This document shows, piece after piece, positions 29,247-38,547 of a stretch of 64,000 nt of DNA. The position numbers and the translations under genes were made by a program. The first letter of the stretch is position 1. Every line of letters starts with the position of its first letter. Origin of the DNA: Paractinoplanes lichenicola (GTDB taxonomy: Bacteria; Actinomycetota; Actinomycetes; Mycobacteriales; Micromonosporaceae); the NCBI RefSeq assembly GCF_016785085.1, contig NZ_JAENHO010000022.1, positions 1 to 64,000 on the forward strand, given 5' to 3'. The notes below the pieces were generated by a model. It did not search any database. It saw only the letters and a program-made list of their open reading frames with translations, and was not told the origin of the DNA.

Positions 29247-30500
29247 TTAGACGCCAGTCGGGTAGGTCTCGAATTCGTGGGTGTCGACGTGCAACGGGTG
29301 CAGCGGACGCAGCGCACGCGTCTCGTCGAACCACAGGAACGCGTCGTAGCGGTCACCCAGCACGGACGGCACGTAGTTGCCGAGCCGCTCGTGCTCGGGG
29401 CGGTAGACGACGCCGATCGCCCGGTGCGGCACGGCGTCGATCAGCAGGTCGGGGCGCTCGGCCGGCGGCGGGAAGACGAACAGGGCCCGCGGCGGGGCGG
29501 TCGCGTGCAGGATGTCCTCGAGCGAGCCGGGCCGGCCGGGCGGCACGGGCAGCTCGGTCATGCCCGCGCCCCAGCTGCGACCGGCGATGACCGAGCCGCG
29601 GTGGCTGCCCAGCCCGATCAGCACGACCTGGCCGGCGCCGAACCGTTCGCGGGCCAGCGAGCCGATGGTCACCTCACCCAGCTCGGCCTGGTCGGTCGCG
29701 TTGGCGTCGCCGACGTGCGTGTTGTGCGCCCAGACGACGGCCTTCGAGCCCTCGCCGTAGTGATCGAGCAGCCGGGCCAGCGTCGCTTCCATGTGCCGAT
29801 CCCGTACGTTCCACGAGCTCGCGCCGCCGGCCACCATCGCCCGGTAGTAGTGCTCGGCGCCCGCCACGACCTCGGCGTTCTGCCACACGGCGAGCTCGCG
29901 CCCGCGCAGCTCGATGAGCATCCGGACGACCTCGTCGGCGCAGCTCGCCTTCAGGAATTTGGTCGCCCAGGCGTAGGACTGCGGATCCTCCGAGTACGCG
30001 GCGAGGCACTGGTACGCGTCCACGGCGTGGTCGGCGGCCTCCGGGTCGTGCTCGCGCAGCCAGAGGATGACCTCGCGCAGCGACTCCCACATCGAGTAGA
30101 CGTCGAGGCCGTGAAAACCCGCTTTCTCCGTACGGGTGGCGTTGTGCGACCGGAGCCAGTCCGCGAAGTCGGCGACTTCCTCGTTGGCCCACATCCAGGT
30201 CGGCCACCGTTCGTAGCCGAGCAGCGCCTCCAACGGCGTCGCCGCGGAGCCCCGTACGGCGGCGTCGACGCGCTGGCAATCCGGCCAGTCCCCCTCGACG
30301 GCGACGAACGAGAAGTCACGCTCCGCGATCAGGCGACGGGTCAGCGCGGACCGCCACGTGTAGAACTCGTGCGTCCCGTGGCTGGCCTCGCCGATCATCA
30401 CGACCCGGGCGTCGCCGATCCGGTCGAGCAGGACGTCGAAGTCCCCCTCGTCGACCAGGGGCCGGGCGACCGCGGCGACCTCATCCCCGTACCGGTGCAT
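29247..30500 (-). CDS. erythromycin esterase family protein
   Basis: A 417-residue member of the erythromycin-esterase (EreA/EreB-like) family. Family motifs include VVMIGEASHGTHEFY with the catalytic His, FVAVEGDWPDC with the acid, and VVWAHNTHVGDA. Many members in soil actinomycetes have no known macrolide activity, so resistance should not be assumed. The ATG at 30500 lies inside the last 20 bp of the upstream acyltransferase gene, suggesting an operon. Confidence 0.9.
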   Translation of the reverse strand: MHRYGDEVAAVARPLVDEGDFDVLLDRIGDARVVMIGEASHGTHEFYTWRSALTRRLIAERDFSFVAVEGDWPDCQRVDAAVRGSAATPLEALLGYERWPTWMWANEEVADFADWLRSHNATRTEKAGFHGLDVYSMWESLREVILWLREHDPEAADHAVDAYQCLAAYSEDPQSYAWATKFLKASCADEVVRMLIELRGRELAVWQNAEVVAGAEHYYRAMVAGGASSWNVRDRHMEATLARLLDHYGEGSKAVVWAHNTHVGDANATDQAELGEVTIGSLARERFGAGQVVLIGLGSHRGSVIAGRSWGAGMTELPVPPGRPGSLEDILHATAPPRALFVFPPPAERPDLLIDAVPHRAIGVVYRPEHERLGNYVPSVLGDRYDAFLWFDETRALRPLHPLHVDTHEFETYPTGV

Positions 30501-31650
30501 GGGGCCGGGATACCCGTTGCGGCTGGTCCCATACGTCCGACATCCGGCGCGCCCACCGCTGACCGGGCAGCTCCACGTAACGATGCGTCACCCACGACAC
30601 GGCCAGCACCACCGCCACGTACGCCACCGCCATCGCGTCGTGCCCGAGGATCGGACGCATCAGCAGTAACACCACGTAGTGGGTGAGATAAACGGAGTAG
30701 CTGATCACCCCGATCGTGGCGAGCCAGGGCGGCGTACGCCGGCGGCGGGTCAGCCGGCCGATCGCGAACGCGCCCGCGAAGACCAGGAGCGTGAGCACCG
30801 AGCGGGCCACGTAGCGCGGGGTCAGCGCGTCCAGCGAGGCCAGCTCGGCGAGCCAGTTGGCCAGCAGCCCGGCCGCCACCAGCGGGGCCACGACGGCGAC
30901 CGGCCACCATCCGGTCTGCCCGGAGTCGGCGCGATAGATCGTGGTGCCGGTGAACATGACGGCCACGATGAGCAGGCCGTCCCAGGCGTGCGAGGGGCCC
31001 GAGCCGGTGACGGCCAGGGTCAGGGCCAGCCCGCCGAGCACCACTCCCCCGGCGATCGCGACCCGGCGGCGCCCGCTCAGCACGGCGGCCAGGCCCGCGA
31101 CGAGCACGACAACGGCGTACGGGGTGCGGATCGCCTGGGGCGCGAGGGGCGCGGTCAGCACGGCGGCGACGGTCAGCAGCACCGCCATGAAAGCGTCGGC
31201 GCGCTGGAGCCGTACGGCGAAAAGGGCCGTGACGAGCAGGTAGAACCCCATCTCGTAGGCGAGCGTCCAGAAGACCGGGATGGCCAGGGGCTCGCCGAGC
31301 AGGAACGGGACCATCGTCGCGTGGGCCACCGCGGCGGTCGCGGGATCGGCCGGGCGATAGAGGCCGAGCGCGACCACCGCGACCGTGACGACGGCGTAGA
31401 GCGGCAGGAGCCGTCCGGCGCGGCCGATCCAGAATCGGCGCAGGTTGCCGTGCCGCTCCAGCGAGGCCGGAATGATGTAACCGCTGACCAGGAAGAACAG
31501 CATGACCCCGGCCGGCCCGGCGTGCAGCCACTCGGCGGTGACGGCGCGCGCGTCGGTCAGCACGTACCGGCTCAGGTGGGCGTAGAGCACGAGCAGGACG
31601 GCCACGGCCCGCAGCCCGTCGAGCCACGCCATCCGAGGGGTCGGCGGCAT
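30481..31650 (-). CDS. acyltransferase 3 family membrane protein
   Basis: A 389-residue OafA/YrhL-type O-acyltransferase with about ten membrane segments. The first motif WLDGLRAVAVLLVLYAHLSR contains the catalytic-type R and H, and FFLVSGYIIPASL follows at ~50. It probably acylates a surface sugar or secondary metabolite. The ATG at 31650 is chosen (MPPTPRMAWLDG); no strong ribosome site is seen. It is divergent from the ricin-like protein gene. Confidence 0.87.
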   Translation of the reverse strand: MPPTPRMAWLDGLRAVAVLLVLYAHLSRYVLTDARAVTAEWLHAGPAGVMLFFLVSGYIIPASLERHGNLRRFWIGRAGRLLPLYAVVTVAVVALGLYRPADPATAAVAHATMVPFLLGEPLAIPVFWTLAYEMGFYLLVTALFAVRLQRADAFMAVLLTVAAVLTAPLAPQAIRTPYAVVVLVAGLAAVLSGRRRVAIAGGVVLGGLALTLAVTGSGPSHAWDGLLIVAVMFTGTTIYRADSGQTGWWPVAVVAPLVAAGLLANWLAELASLDALTPRYVARSVLTLLVFAGAFAIGRLTRRRRTPPWLATIGVISYSVYLTHYVVLLLMRPILGHDAMAVAYVAVVLAVSWVTHRYVELPGQRWARRMSDVWDQPQRVSRPHAPVRG

Positions 31651-31789
31651 CCGGCGACCATACGCCACTCACCGCTTAATGATCAGACCAATACGTACGG
31701 TTAAAGTCCGGAATGGGGTGATCGATACGGGCTGATGTGGCGTATGTTCTCCTACCGGTCCACCGTGGACCCGGGCCCGGGGAGAATTG

Positions 31790-32689
31790 ATGGCGGAGAA
31801 CGACGTGCGGGGCGAGGATCCCGTGCTGGTGCGGCCGTACGTGAAGGCCGTGGCCGAGGCTGAGCGGGCGCCGGACGAGCAGCCGGAGAAGTGGCCCGAG
31901 ACCGCCGACCTGCCGATGGACGCCGACACGCTCGTGCAGCCCGCGGTCGAGGACGAGCCTGCCCCGCCCAAGCGGTCCCGGCTGACCCTGCACCCGCTGG
32001 CCCGGCTCGGCATCTTCGCCGGCGGGGCCGCGCTGGCCCTCGGCGTGGTCGGCTATCTGATCTTCGGTCCGGCCGCCGACCCCGAGCTGCCCCGGCCCGG
32101 CACGGCGCTGCCCGCCATTCCCGGCCAGGCGCCGCTGGAGCAGCCGGCCCAGAGCGTGGGACCGGGGGCGACCGCCTCGGCCGGCGCCAGCGCCTCGGCC
32201 AGTGCTTCGGCCAGCGTCTCCGCGAGCGCGACGGTGACGCCCAGCTCGTCGTTCCAGACGCTGACCCCGTCCAGCGCGCCTCCGGCCAGCGTGCCGGCGA
32301 CCGACCCCACCCTCGCCCCGCCCGCCTCGGACCGCACCGGCGCGATCACCGCCGCCAGCGGCCGCTGCCTGGCGCTGGGCAGCCTGTTCGGCTCGAACGG
32401 CAGCCCGGTGCAGGTGAACGGGTGCATGTCGGTCGCGTACCAGTCGTTCACCCTGGCCGCCGACGGCACGCTGCGGGTCGCGGGCAAGTGCGCGCAGTCG
32501 ACCGGCGACGGCACCGTACGGGTGACCGACTGCGGAGACGGCGACTCGTCGCAGTGGCGCTCCGCCGGGGACGGCACGCTGGTCAACTCGGCGAGCGGCG
32601 GCTGCCTGACCGACCCCGGCCGCGGCGCCACCGCGGCGACGGTCAGCGCGTGCTCGGGTGAGCCGAGCCAGAGCTGGACGCTGCCTTAG
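31790..32689 (+). CDS. membrane protein with C-terminal ricin-type lectin domain
   Basis: A 299-residue type II membrane protein. It has a cytoplasmic acidic N-terminus (1-65), one membrane segment (~72-92), and a Pro/Ala/Ser linker with a pure Ser-Ala run (~125-150). The extracellular beta-trefoil (about 180-299) has lectin repeats (ASGRCLALG, VAGKCAQSTG, SASGGCLTDPG, SQSWTL). It may bind cell-wall or environmental sugars. ATG 31790 has GGGGAGA upstream. Its last 47 bp overlap the convergent GGDEF gene. Confidence 0.8.
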   Translation: MAENDVRGEDPVLVRPYVKAVAEAERAPDEQPEKWPETADLPMDADTLVQPAVEDEPAPPKRSRLTLHPLARLGIFAGGAALALGVVGYLIFGPAADPELPRPGTALPAIPGQAPLEQPAQSVGPGATASAGASASASASASVSASATVTPSSSFQTLTPSSAPPASVPATDPTLAPPASDRTGAITAASGRCLALGSLFGSNGSPVQVNGCMSVAYQSFTLAADGTLRVAGKCAQSTGDGTVRVTDCGDGDSSQWRSAGDGTLVNSASGGCLTDPGRGATAATVSACSGEPSQSWTLP

Positions 32690-34529
32690 CGGCCAGCTTG
32701 GCCCGATACATCGCGGCGTCGGCCTCGCGCAGCAGGTGGTCGGGGTCGTCGGCCTCGACCCCGCTCAGGGCCACGCCGATGCTCACGCCGACGGTGACGC
32801 GGCCGCCGTCGATCGTGTAGGGCTCGGTCAGCCGCAGCGCGATGCTGTCGCGAACCAGGCCCTCGGCGCCGTCGGCGGGCAGCCCGTCGAGCAGCACCAC
32901 GAACTCGTCGCCGCCGAGCCGGGCCACCGTGTCCGACTCGCGCAGCAGCCCGGTCAGCCGCTGCGCCACCTCGATCAGCAGCACGTCGCCGGCCGCGTGC
33001 CCGAGCGAGTCGTTGACCGCCTTGAAGCCGTTGAGGTCGAGCAACAGCACGGCGAAGCGGTGCCCGGCCAGCCGGGCCGCGCGCAGGGCGGCCTGGCGCA
33101 TCCGGTCGGCCAGCAGCACCCGGTTGGGCAGGCCGGTCAGCGGGTCGTGCAGGGCGGCATCGCGCAGCTGCTCCTCCTGCTCGCGCAGCGCGGCCACCAT
33201 CGCGCCGCGGTCGAGCGAGGCGGCCAGCAGGGCGCCCGACTGGTTCATCATCTCGCTGCCGGGCGGGGTGCTCTGCTGGATGTGCCCGACCGCGGCCAGC
33301 ATGCCCCAGTCGCGGGTCGCGCTGCGCACCGGCACCACGAACACGGCGTCGCCGGACGCGCCGTCGGCCAGCTCGAACAGCTCGGGCGGCGGGAACTCGC
33401 TGACCGGCATGGTGGCGCCGGCCAGCCCGCGCCCGGCCGGATACTCCCCCTCGACGCGCAGCTCCGTGTCGGTCGCCGGCACCGCGCCCTCGTGCCAGAG
33501 CCCGAGGCAGCCCGCGAAGGCCGTGGTGCGCTTGAGCCAGCCGAGCTCGCGGGGGTCGCGGTCGTGCGCCCCGAGCAGGTCGATGCCCAGCTCGTGCTGG
33601 ATGTTGAGCGTCTCCTGGAGGCTGACGACCTGCCCGAACAGATAGCGGGTGAGATCCTCGGTGACCGGCAGGCCGCTCGGCGGGCAGCCGCACGAGTCGC
33701 GCCGCACGAAGGTCGTCGGCACCCGCCGGACGATCCGGCCCGGCCGGGGCTGCCCGGCCAGCTCGGCCAGCAGCCCGACGGCGGCCGCGCCGATCTCGTC
33801 GGCGGCCTGGCGCACGGTCGACAGGCTGGGCCGCATGTACATGGCGCCGGCCAGGTCGTCGAAGCCGACCACGGCGACGTCGGCCGGGACGCGCTGCCCG
33901 TGCTCGCCGAGCCGCCGGATCAGCCCCATCGCGTTGCGGTCGGTGCCGCAGACCACCGCGGTGGCCGGCATCCCGGCCGCGAACAGCAGGTCGGCGGCCA
34001 GCTCGCCGCCGCTCTCGTGGTTGTCGCCGGCGTCGATCAGCAGGTCGGTGGGCAGCTCGACGCCGCGCTCGGCCAGCGCGGCCTCGTAGCCCTCGCGCCG
34101 CTCCCGCACGTCGAAGTGGGCCAGATGCCCGGCGAACGCGATCCGCTCGTGCCCGTGCTCGATCAGGTGCAGCACCGCCGCGCGGACACCCGCGCTGTTG
34201 TCGGCGAACACCGCGGAGCAGCCGGGCATCTCGTGCCCTACGGTCACCACCGGGATTCCGGCGTGCAGAACCGCTTGCGCGTACGTCTCGTGGATCGCCC
34301 CGGCCAGCACGATGACCCCGGCCAGGTGGCCCCAGGCGACCGGCCGCCGATAGTCGGGCACCCCGCTGCGGTCGGCGTTGTAGGAGCCCGGGTCGAGGGT
34401 CTGCAGCGCGAGCAGGCGGTCGCCGGAGGCCACGGCGGCCTCGTTCGCCCCGGCGATGATGGTGCCGTAATAGTCGCCCCCGACGAAGGGCGACAGGACA
34501 CCGTACGTGCGACCCCTCACGGCCGACAT
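32643..34529 (-). CDS. LacI-type sensor domain fused to GGDEF diguanylate cyclase
   Basis: A 628-residue protein. Residues ~1-280 are the effector domain of LacI/GalR regulators (GVIVLAGAIHETYA, VTVGHEMPGC, AVVGFDDLAGAMYMRPSLSTVRQ) without the helix-turn-helix. Residues ~290-460 are GAF-like. Residues ~460-615 are GGDEF with an intact RLGGDEF motif and an RxxD inhibition site (RESD) five residues upstream. It should make c-di-GMP in response to a sugar-like ligand. It has no signal peptide, so sensing is cytoplasmic. ATG 34529 has GGGAG upstream. It follows the SpoIIE phosphatase gene by 20 bp. Confidence 0.88.
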   Translation of the reverse strand: MSAVRGRTYGVLSPFVGGDYYGTIIAGANEAAVASGDRLLALQTLDPGSYNADRSGVPDYRRPVAWGHLAGVIVLAGAIHETYAQAVLHAGIPVVTVGHEMPGCSAVFADNSAGVRAAVLHLIEHGHERIAFAGHLAHFDVRERREGYEAALAERGVELPTDLLIDAGDNHESGGELAADLLFAAGMPATAVVCGTDRNAMGLIRRLGEHGQRVPADVAVVGFDDLAGAMYMRPSLSTVRQAADEIGAAAVGLLAELAGQPRPGRIVRRVPTTFVRRDSCGCPPSGLPVTEDLTRYLFGQVVSLQETLNIQHELGIDLLGAHDRDPRELGWLKRTTAFAGCLGLWHEGAVPATDTELRVEGEYPAGRGLAGATMPVSEFPPPELFELADGASGDAVFVVPVRSATRDWGMLAAVGHIQQSTPPGSEMMNQSGALLAASLDRGAMVAALREQEEQLRDAALHDPLTGLPNRVLLADRMRQAALRAARLAGHRFAVLLLDLNGFKAVNDSLGHAAGDVLLIEVAQRLTGLLRESDTVARLGGDEFVVLLDGLPADGAEGLVRDSIALRLTEPYTIDGGRVTVGVSIGVALSGVEADDPDHLLREADAAMYRAKLAAKAASSSGSAHPSTR

Positions 34530-34549
34530 GATCTCCCGAAATCGCGCGG

Positions 34550-36430
34550 TCAGCGGCGCAGATGCGACATTTTGGCCGCTCCGGAGAGATATCTGCGCAG
34601 ATCCTGGGTCTGTCCGGTCATCGGCCGGGCGGCCAGGATGCAGGTGTCGTCGTCGGGGTTGGTGCGGCGCAGCCGGGAGATCAGCTGCCCCAGCGGCTGG
34701 TCGGGCGAGGCCCGCACGGCCTCGTCGACGGTGGCGATGACCGAGGCCAGCCCGTCGTCGGGGCCGCGGCGGCGATGCTCGACCAGGCCGTCGGTGTAGA
34801 GCAGCAGCACGTCGCCGACCCGGAAGTCGACCCTGGCGGTCTGATACGTCGCGTCGTCGACCACACCCAGCATCGGGCCGGCCGGCCGCTCCAGGGGCGC
34901 CGTGCGGCCGCCCCGGGCCAGCAGGGGCGGCGGGTGACCGGCCTGGGCCCAGACGATCTCGTGGCGGGCCGGGTCGAAGCGGGCGACGACGGCCGTGGCC
35001 GCCATCTCGGGCGACTCGCGCTCGAGCTCGCAGGTCAGCCGGTTGAGGTGGAACAGCAGCTGACCGGGGTCGCTGGTGGTGACGGCCAGGGCGCGCAGCG
35101 CGTGCCGCAGCTGGGCCATCGCGGTGGCGGCCTGGGTGCCGTGACCGGCCACGTCGCCCACGGCCAGCAGCACCGAGCCGTCGCGCAGCTCGGCCGCGTG
35201 ATACCAGTCGCCGCCGACCAGGCTCTCCTGCCCGGCCGGCAGGTAGCGCACGGCGACCTTGAGCCCGGGCAGCACGATCGGGCCCTCCGGCAGGGGCAGG
35301 ATGATCCGCTGCAGGCGACCGGCCAGCTCGTGCTCGGCGGCCAGGCTGCGGCGCTGCTCGACCAGCTGCCGCTCGACCTCGGCCAGCCGCTTGGCGCCGG
35401 TCTCCTGCTCGGTGACGTCCTGCACGATGCCGTAGACGCGCAGCGGCCGCCCGTCGGCGTCACGGGTGGCGTCGGCCACCGTACGCAGGTGCTTGACCCG
35501 GCCGTTGACGCGGACGCGGGTGATCACGTCGACCCGGTCGCCGCGGTCGAGCTGGGCCTTGGCGGCGGCCCGCAACGGCCGATCCGCTTCGAGCAGAGCC
35601 TCCTCGAGGCCGGCCTCGTCGGCCGGGTCGGGCGGGCCCTGCCGCGGGTCGCGCTCGAAGATCCGGTAGAGCTGGTCGGACCAGTAGATCTCGCCGCTGA
35701 TCAGATCCCACTCGCCCCAGCCGAGGTTGCCGAGCCGCTCGGTGCCGGCCAGGCGCTCGGCGATGCCGCCGGGGTGCTCGTCGTGCCGGGTCCAGTTGAT
35801 CAGCAGGCCCTCGCCGAGGCGGTGCGCCCGTACGGAGTAGGTGCCGTCGCGGTGCGGGAACGGGCCCAGCGCGGCCGGCACGCCGGTGTCGAGCACGTGC
35901 TCGTAGGCGAGCCAGCGGTCGGTGCCGGGCACCTCGGGGAAGTGCTCCGCCATCCGCAACCCGATCAGCTGGGCGCCCCGCAGCCCGTTCGGCGCGACGG
36001 CGTCGGGGCTGGCGGCGGCCCAGATCAGGTCGCTCAGCCGGCCGTCGGGGCCGCGCTCGGCGCTCAGGTAGGAGGCCATGCCGGGGGCCACGTCGAGCAC
36101 CCGCTGGACCATGCCGATCCACGGGGCGAACCGGCGCAGGGGCGCGCCGAGCCGGCCCGGGACGCGGTCGGTGTCGAGCCCGAGGACGACGCCGGTGTCG
36201 GGGTCGGCCACGTCGAGCATCCGGATCACGCCGGTGGCCACCTCGACCAGCCCGCGATCCTCCTCGGCGGCCATGCGCAGCAGGTGACGGTGGGCGTCGG
36301 CCAGGCGGCAGCGGGCACGACCGGCCAGCAGCCCGACCGCGCGCTCGACGGTCAGGCGCGCGGCCTCACCGGTGCCGGTGGGCACGCTGGGGCGCAGGCT
36401 CTCCACCGCCGCCGCGTACGCCTGTGTCAC
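34550..36430 (-). CDS. ANTAR-PAS-SpoIIE (PP2C) phosphatase
   Basis: A 626-residue signalling protein. Residues ~20-60 look like ANTAR (VERAVGLLAGRARCRLADAHRHLLRMA in part). PAS-like sensors lie between ~80 and 370 (a second PAS around GNLGWGEWDLISGEIYWSDQ). The C-terminal PP2C domain is about 390-610, with the metal-binding DWYHA, VGDVAGHG and LLLYTDGLVE motifs. Such proteins dephosphorylate STAS antagonists to release sigma factors. STAS genes lie at 26359 and 42808. The GTG at 36430 has GGGGAGG upstream. It is followed by the LacI-GGDEF gene. Confidence 0.85.
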   Translation of the reverse strand: MTQAYAAAVESLRPSVPTGTGEAARLTVERAVGLLAGRARCRLADAHRHLLRMAAEEDRGLVEVATGVIRMLDVADPDTGVVLGLDTDRVPGRLGAPLRRFAPWIGMVQRVLDVAPGMASYLSAERGPDGRLSDLIWAAASPDAVAPNGLRGAQLIGLRMAEHFPEVPGTDRWLAYEHVLDTGVPAALGPFPHRDGTYSVRAHRLGEGLLINWTRHDEHPGGIAERLAGTERLGNLGWGEWDLISGEIYWSDQLYRIFERDPRQGPPDPADEAGLEEALLEADRPLRAAAKAQLDRGDRVDVITRVRVNGRVKHLRTVADATRDADGRPLRVYGIVQDVTEQETGAKRLAEVERQLVEQRRSLAAEHELAGRLQRIILPLPEGPIVLPGLKVAVRYLPAGQESLVGGDWYHAAELRDGSVLLAVGDVAGHGTQAATAMAQLRHALRALAVTTSDPGQLLFHLNRLTCELERESPEMAATAVVARFDPARHEIVWAQAGHPPPLLARGGRTAPLERPAGPMLGVVDDATYQTARVDFRVGDVLLLYTDGLVEHRRRGPDDGLASVIATVDEAVRASPDQPLGQLISRLRRTNPDDDTCILAARPMTGQTQDLRRYLSGAAKMSHLRR

Positions 36431-36617
36431 GCCTTGTCCTCCCCGTCCCGAGTGCCGCTTACTTGAATACGTCAGCGGAACGGGGGTCGTCATCGGCCGA
36501 ACATCTCGACCGTTCGCTACCTGCGGCGTGACGTCGCCCCGGTCACCCGACCGGGGGTGACCCGATGGAGTGCGTCGAGGGTTGAACGGACAAGGGCACT
36601 TAAGGCGGAAGAAAGGC

Positions 36618-36932
36618 TCACAACTCGAAGAGTGACCGCATAGCCTCGGTCAGGCGGGCCATGCTCGCGCCGGTGACCATGCCGATGCGCTCCGCGCCGA
36701 CCGCGGCGGGGAGCCGGCGCATCCGGTTGACCACCACGACGCCGGTGATCGGATCCTGTTCGGTGAGCGCCACCGCGTACGGAGGGAGCTCGTTGACCCC
36801 GCGCTGACGCACGATGGGCGCGCAGAAGGGCGACGCGTTGTCGCGCTCGTTGAACGAGTCGGCGGAGAGCACGAGAACTCGATAGCGCAGGTCGGTGCGG
36901 TTGCCGATGGTCCAGATCTCGCCGCGCCTCAT
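36618..36932 (-). CDS. MazF/PemK-type toxin
   Basis: A 104-residue protein of classic MazF length. It begins MRRGEIWTIG, has the strand YRVLVLSADSFNER and VVVNRMRRLP, and ends with the family helix MARLTEAMRSLFEL. It probably cleaves single-stranded RNA. No antitoxin gene of ordinary size precedes it; instead a 7-codon upstream ORF overlaps its ATG. The next gene upstream (gnd) is divergent. Confidence 0.82.
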   Translation of the reverse strand: MRRGEIWTIGNRTDLRYRVLVLSADSFNERDNASPFCAPIVRQRGVNELPPYAVALTEQDPITGVVVVNRMRRLPAAVGAERIGMVTGASMARLTEAMRSLFEL

Positions 36933-36952
36933 GGACGCGTCCCGCTCGGCAT
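36929..36952 (-). CDS. 7-codon upstream ORF before mazF-like gene
   Basis: ATG at 36952 reads MPSGTRP and stops on the toxin start (ATGA). TAGGGT ends 7 nt before this ATG, the spacing of a -10 box for leaderless transcription. Toxin translation may therefore depend on the upstream ORF. It could also be chance. Confidence 0.3.
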   Translation of the reverse strand: MPSGTRP

Positions 36953-37104
36953 GGGATAGACCCTACCGCCGCGCGATCTTAGGGCACCGCGAGGCACACC
37001 GGCGGAAAATCCCACTGTGCTGACAGCGTGGCACGGGGGTGAACCTTGATCATGACGGAGCCGTAAGAATAGGCGGCGTGGCTTGCTGCTAGGGAAGGGT
37101 GTCA

Positions 37105-38547
37105 ATGATGTCGGAGAAGGCACAGATCGGGGTCACCGGCCTCGCGGTGATGGGACGGAACCTGGCTCGCAACTTCGCCCGGCACGGGCACACCGTGGCC
37201 GTGCACAACCGCTCCTACGGTCGCACCAAGGAGCTGGTGGAGGAGTTCGGTAGCGAGGGCAAGTTCATCCCGGCCGAGACCGCCGAGGAGTTCGTGGCCA
37301 GCCTCGAGCGGCCGCGTCGCGTGATCATCATGGTGAAGGCCGGTGGGCCCACCGACGCCGTGATCGACGAGTTCGCCCCGCTGCTCGAAGAGGGCGACAT
37401 GCTCATCGACGCGGGTAACGCGCACTATCTGGACACGCGCCGGCGCGAGGCGGCCCTCAAGGAGCGCGGCCTGCACTTCGTGGGCACGGGCGTCTCCGGC
37501 GGCGAGGAGGGCGCGCTGCACGGCCCGAGCATCATGCCCGGCGGCTCCCCCGAGTCGTACGAGGCGCTCGGCCCGCTGCTGGAGGACATCTCGGCCAAGG
37601 TCGACGGCGAGCCGTGCTGCGTGCACGTCGGGCCGGACGGCGCCGGGCACTTCGTCAAGATGGTGCACAACGGCATCGAGTACGCCGACATGCAGCTCAT
37701 CGCCGAGGCGTACGACCTGCTGCGTCAGGTCGGCGGGCACTCGCCGGCCGAGATCGCCGACGTGTTCCGGGGCTGGAACGAGGGCCGGCTGGGCTCCTAC
37801 CTGATCGAGATCACGGCCGAGGTGCTCAAGCAGGTCGACGCCGAGACGGGCAAGCCGTTCGTCGACATCGTGGTCGACCAGGCCGAGCAGAAGGGCACCG
37901 GCCGCTGGACGGTGCAGGCCGCCCTCGACCTGGGCGTGCCGGTCAGCGGCATCGCCGAGTCGGTGTTCGCGCGGGCGCTCTCCGGCGGTCCCGACGTGCG
38001 CGCGGCGGCCAAGGACGCGGCGCTGCCCGGCCCGTCCGCGTCGTCCGGCGCCCACGGCGGCGACCTGCAGGCCGACGTCGAGCAGGCGCTGTTCGCCTCC
38101 AAGATCGTGGCCTACGCGCAGGGCTTCCAGCAGATCCAGGCGGCCAGCAAGGAATACGACTGGGCGATCGACCCGGGCGCGATGGCGAAGATCTGGCGGG
38201 ACGGCTGCATCATCCGGGCCAAGTTCCTCGACTTCATCAAGCAGGCGTACGACAAGCAGCCCGAACTGGCCACCCTGCTCGTCGACAGCTACTTCCTCGA
38301 CGCCGTCAGCGGCGCCCAGGACGCCTGGCGCCGGGTCGTGGCCACGGCCGCCCAGCAGGGCATCCCGGCCCCCGGCTTCGCGTCGGCGCTGGCGTACTAC
38401 GACGGCCTGCGCGCCGAGCGCCTCCCCGCTGCCCTGATCCAGGGCCAGCGCGACTTCTTCGGCGCCCACACGTACCGCCGAGTCGACAAGGACGGCAGCT
38501 TCCACACCCTCTGGGCCGCCGAGGGCCGCCCCGAGACCGAGGCTTAG
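37105..38547 (+). CDS. gnd: 6-phosphogluconate dehydrogenase, decarboxylating
   Basis: A 480-residue enzyme of the oxidative pentose phosphate pathway, making ribulose 5-phosphate and NADPH. N-terminal Rossmann motif GLAVMGRNLARN (NADP-type, with NRSYGRTKE) and the 6PGDH substrate signatures (GVSGGEEGALHGPSIMPGG; FVKMVHNGIEYADMQLI) are complete. The ATG at 37105 has GGAAGGG upstream. The length is that of the long, NADP-dependent form. Its last 4 bp overlap the convergent GGDEF-EAL gene. Confidence 0.96.
   Translation: MMSEKAQIGVTGLAVMGRNLARNFARHGHTVAVHNRSYGRTKELVEEFGSEGKFIPAETAEEFVASLERPRRVIIMVKAGGPTDAVIDEFAPLLEEGDMLIDAGNAHYLDTRRREAALKERGLHFVGTGVSGGEEGALHGPSIMPGGSPESYEALGPLLEDISAKVDGEPCCVHVGPDGAGHFVKMVHNGIEYADMQLIAEAYDLLRQVGGHSPAEIADVFRGWNEGRLGSYLIEITAEVLKQVDAETGKPFVDIVVDQAEQKGTGRWTVQAALDLGVPVSGIAESVFARALSGGPDVRAAAKDAALPGPSASSGAHGGDLQADVEQALFASKIVAYAQGFQQIQAASKEYDWAIDPGAMAKIWRDGCIIRAKFLDFIKQAYDKQPELATLLVDSYFLDAVSGAQDAWRRVVATAAQQGIPAPGFASALAYYDGLRAERLPAALIQGQRDFFGAHTYRRVDKDGSFHTLWAAEGRPETEA

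Noticed and set aside
29247..30500. Calling the erythromycin esterase-like protein a macrolide resistance gene
   Set aside because: Family membership alone does not show macrolide hydrolysis; many environmental members have other or unknown roles.
32658..34799. 713-codon plus-strand frame opposite the LacI-GGDEF gene
   Set aside because: Antisense frame with typical high-GC composition and no recognisable domain.
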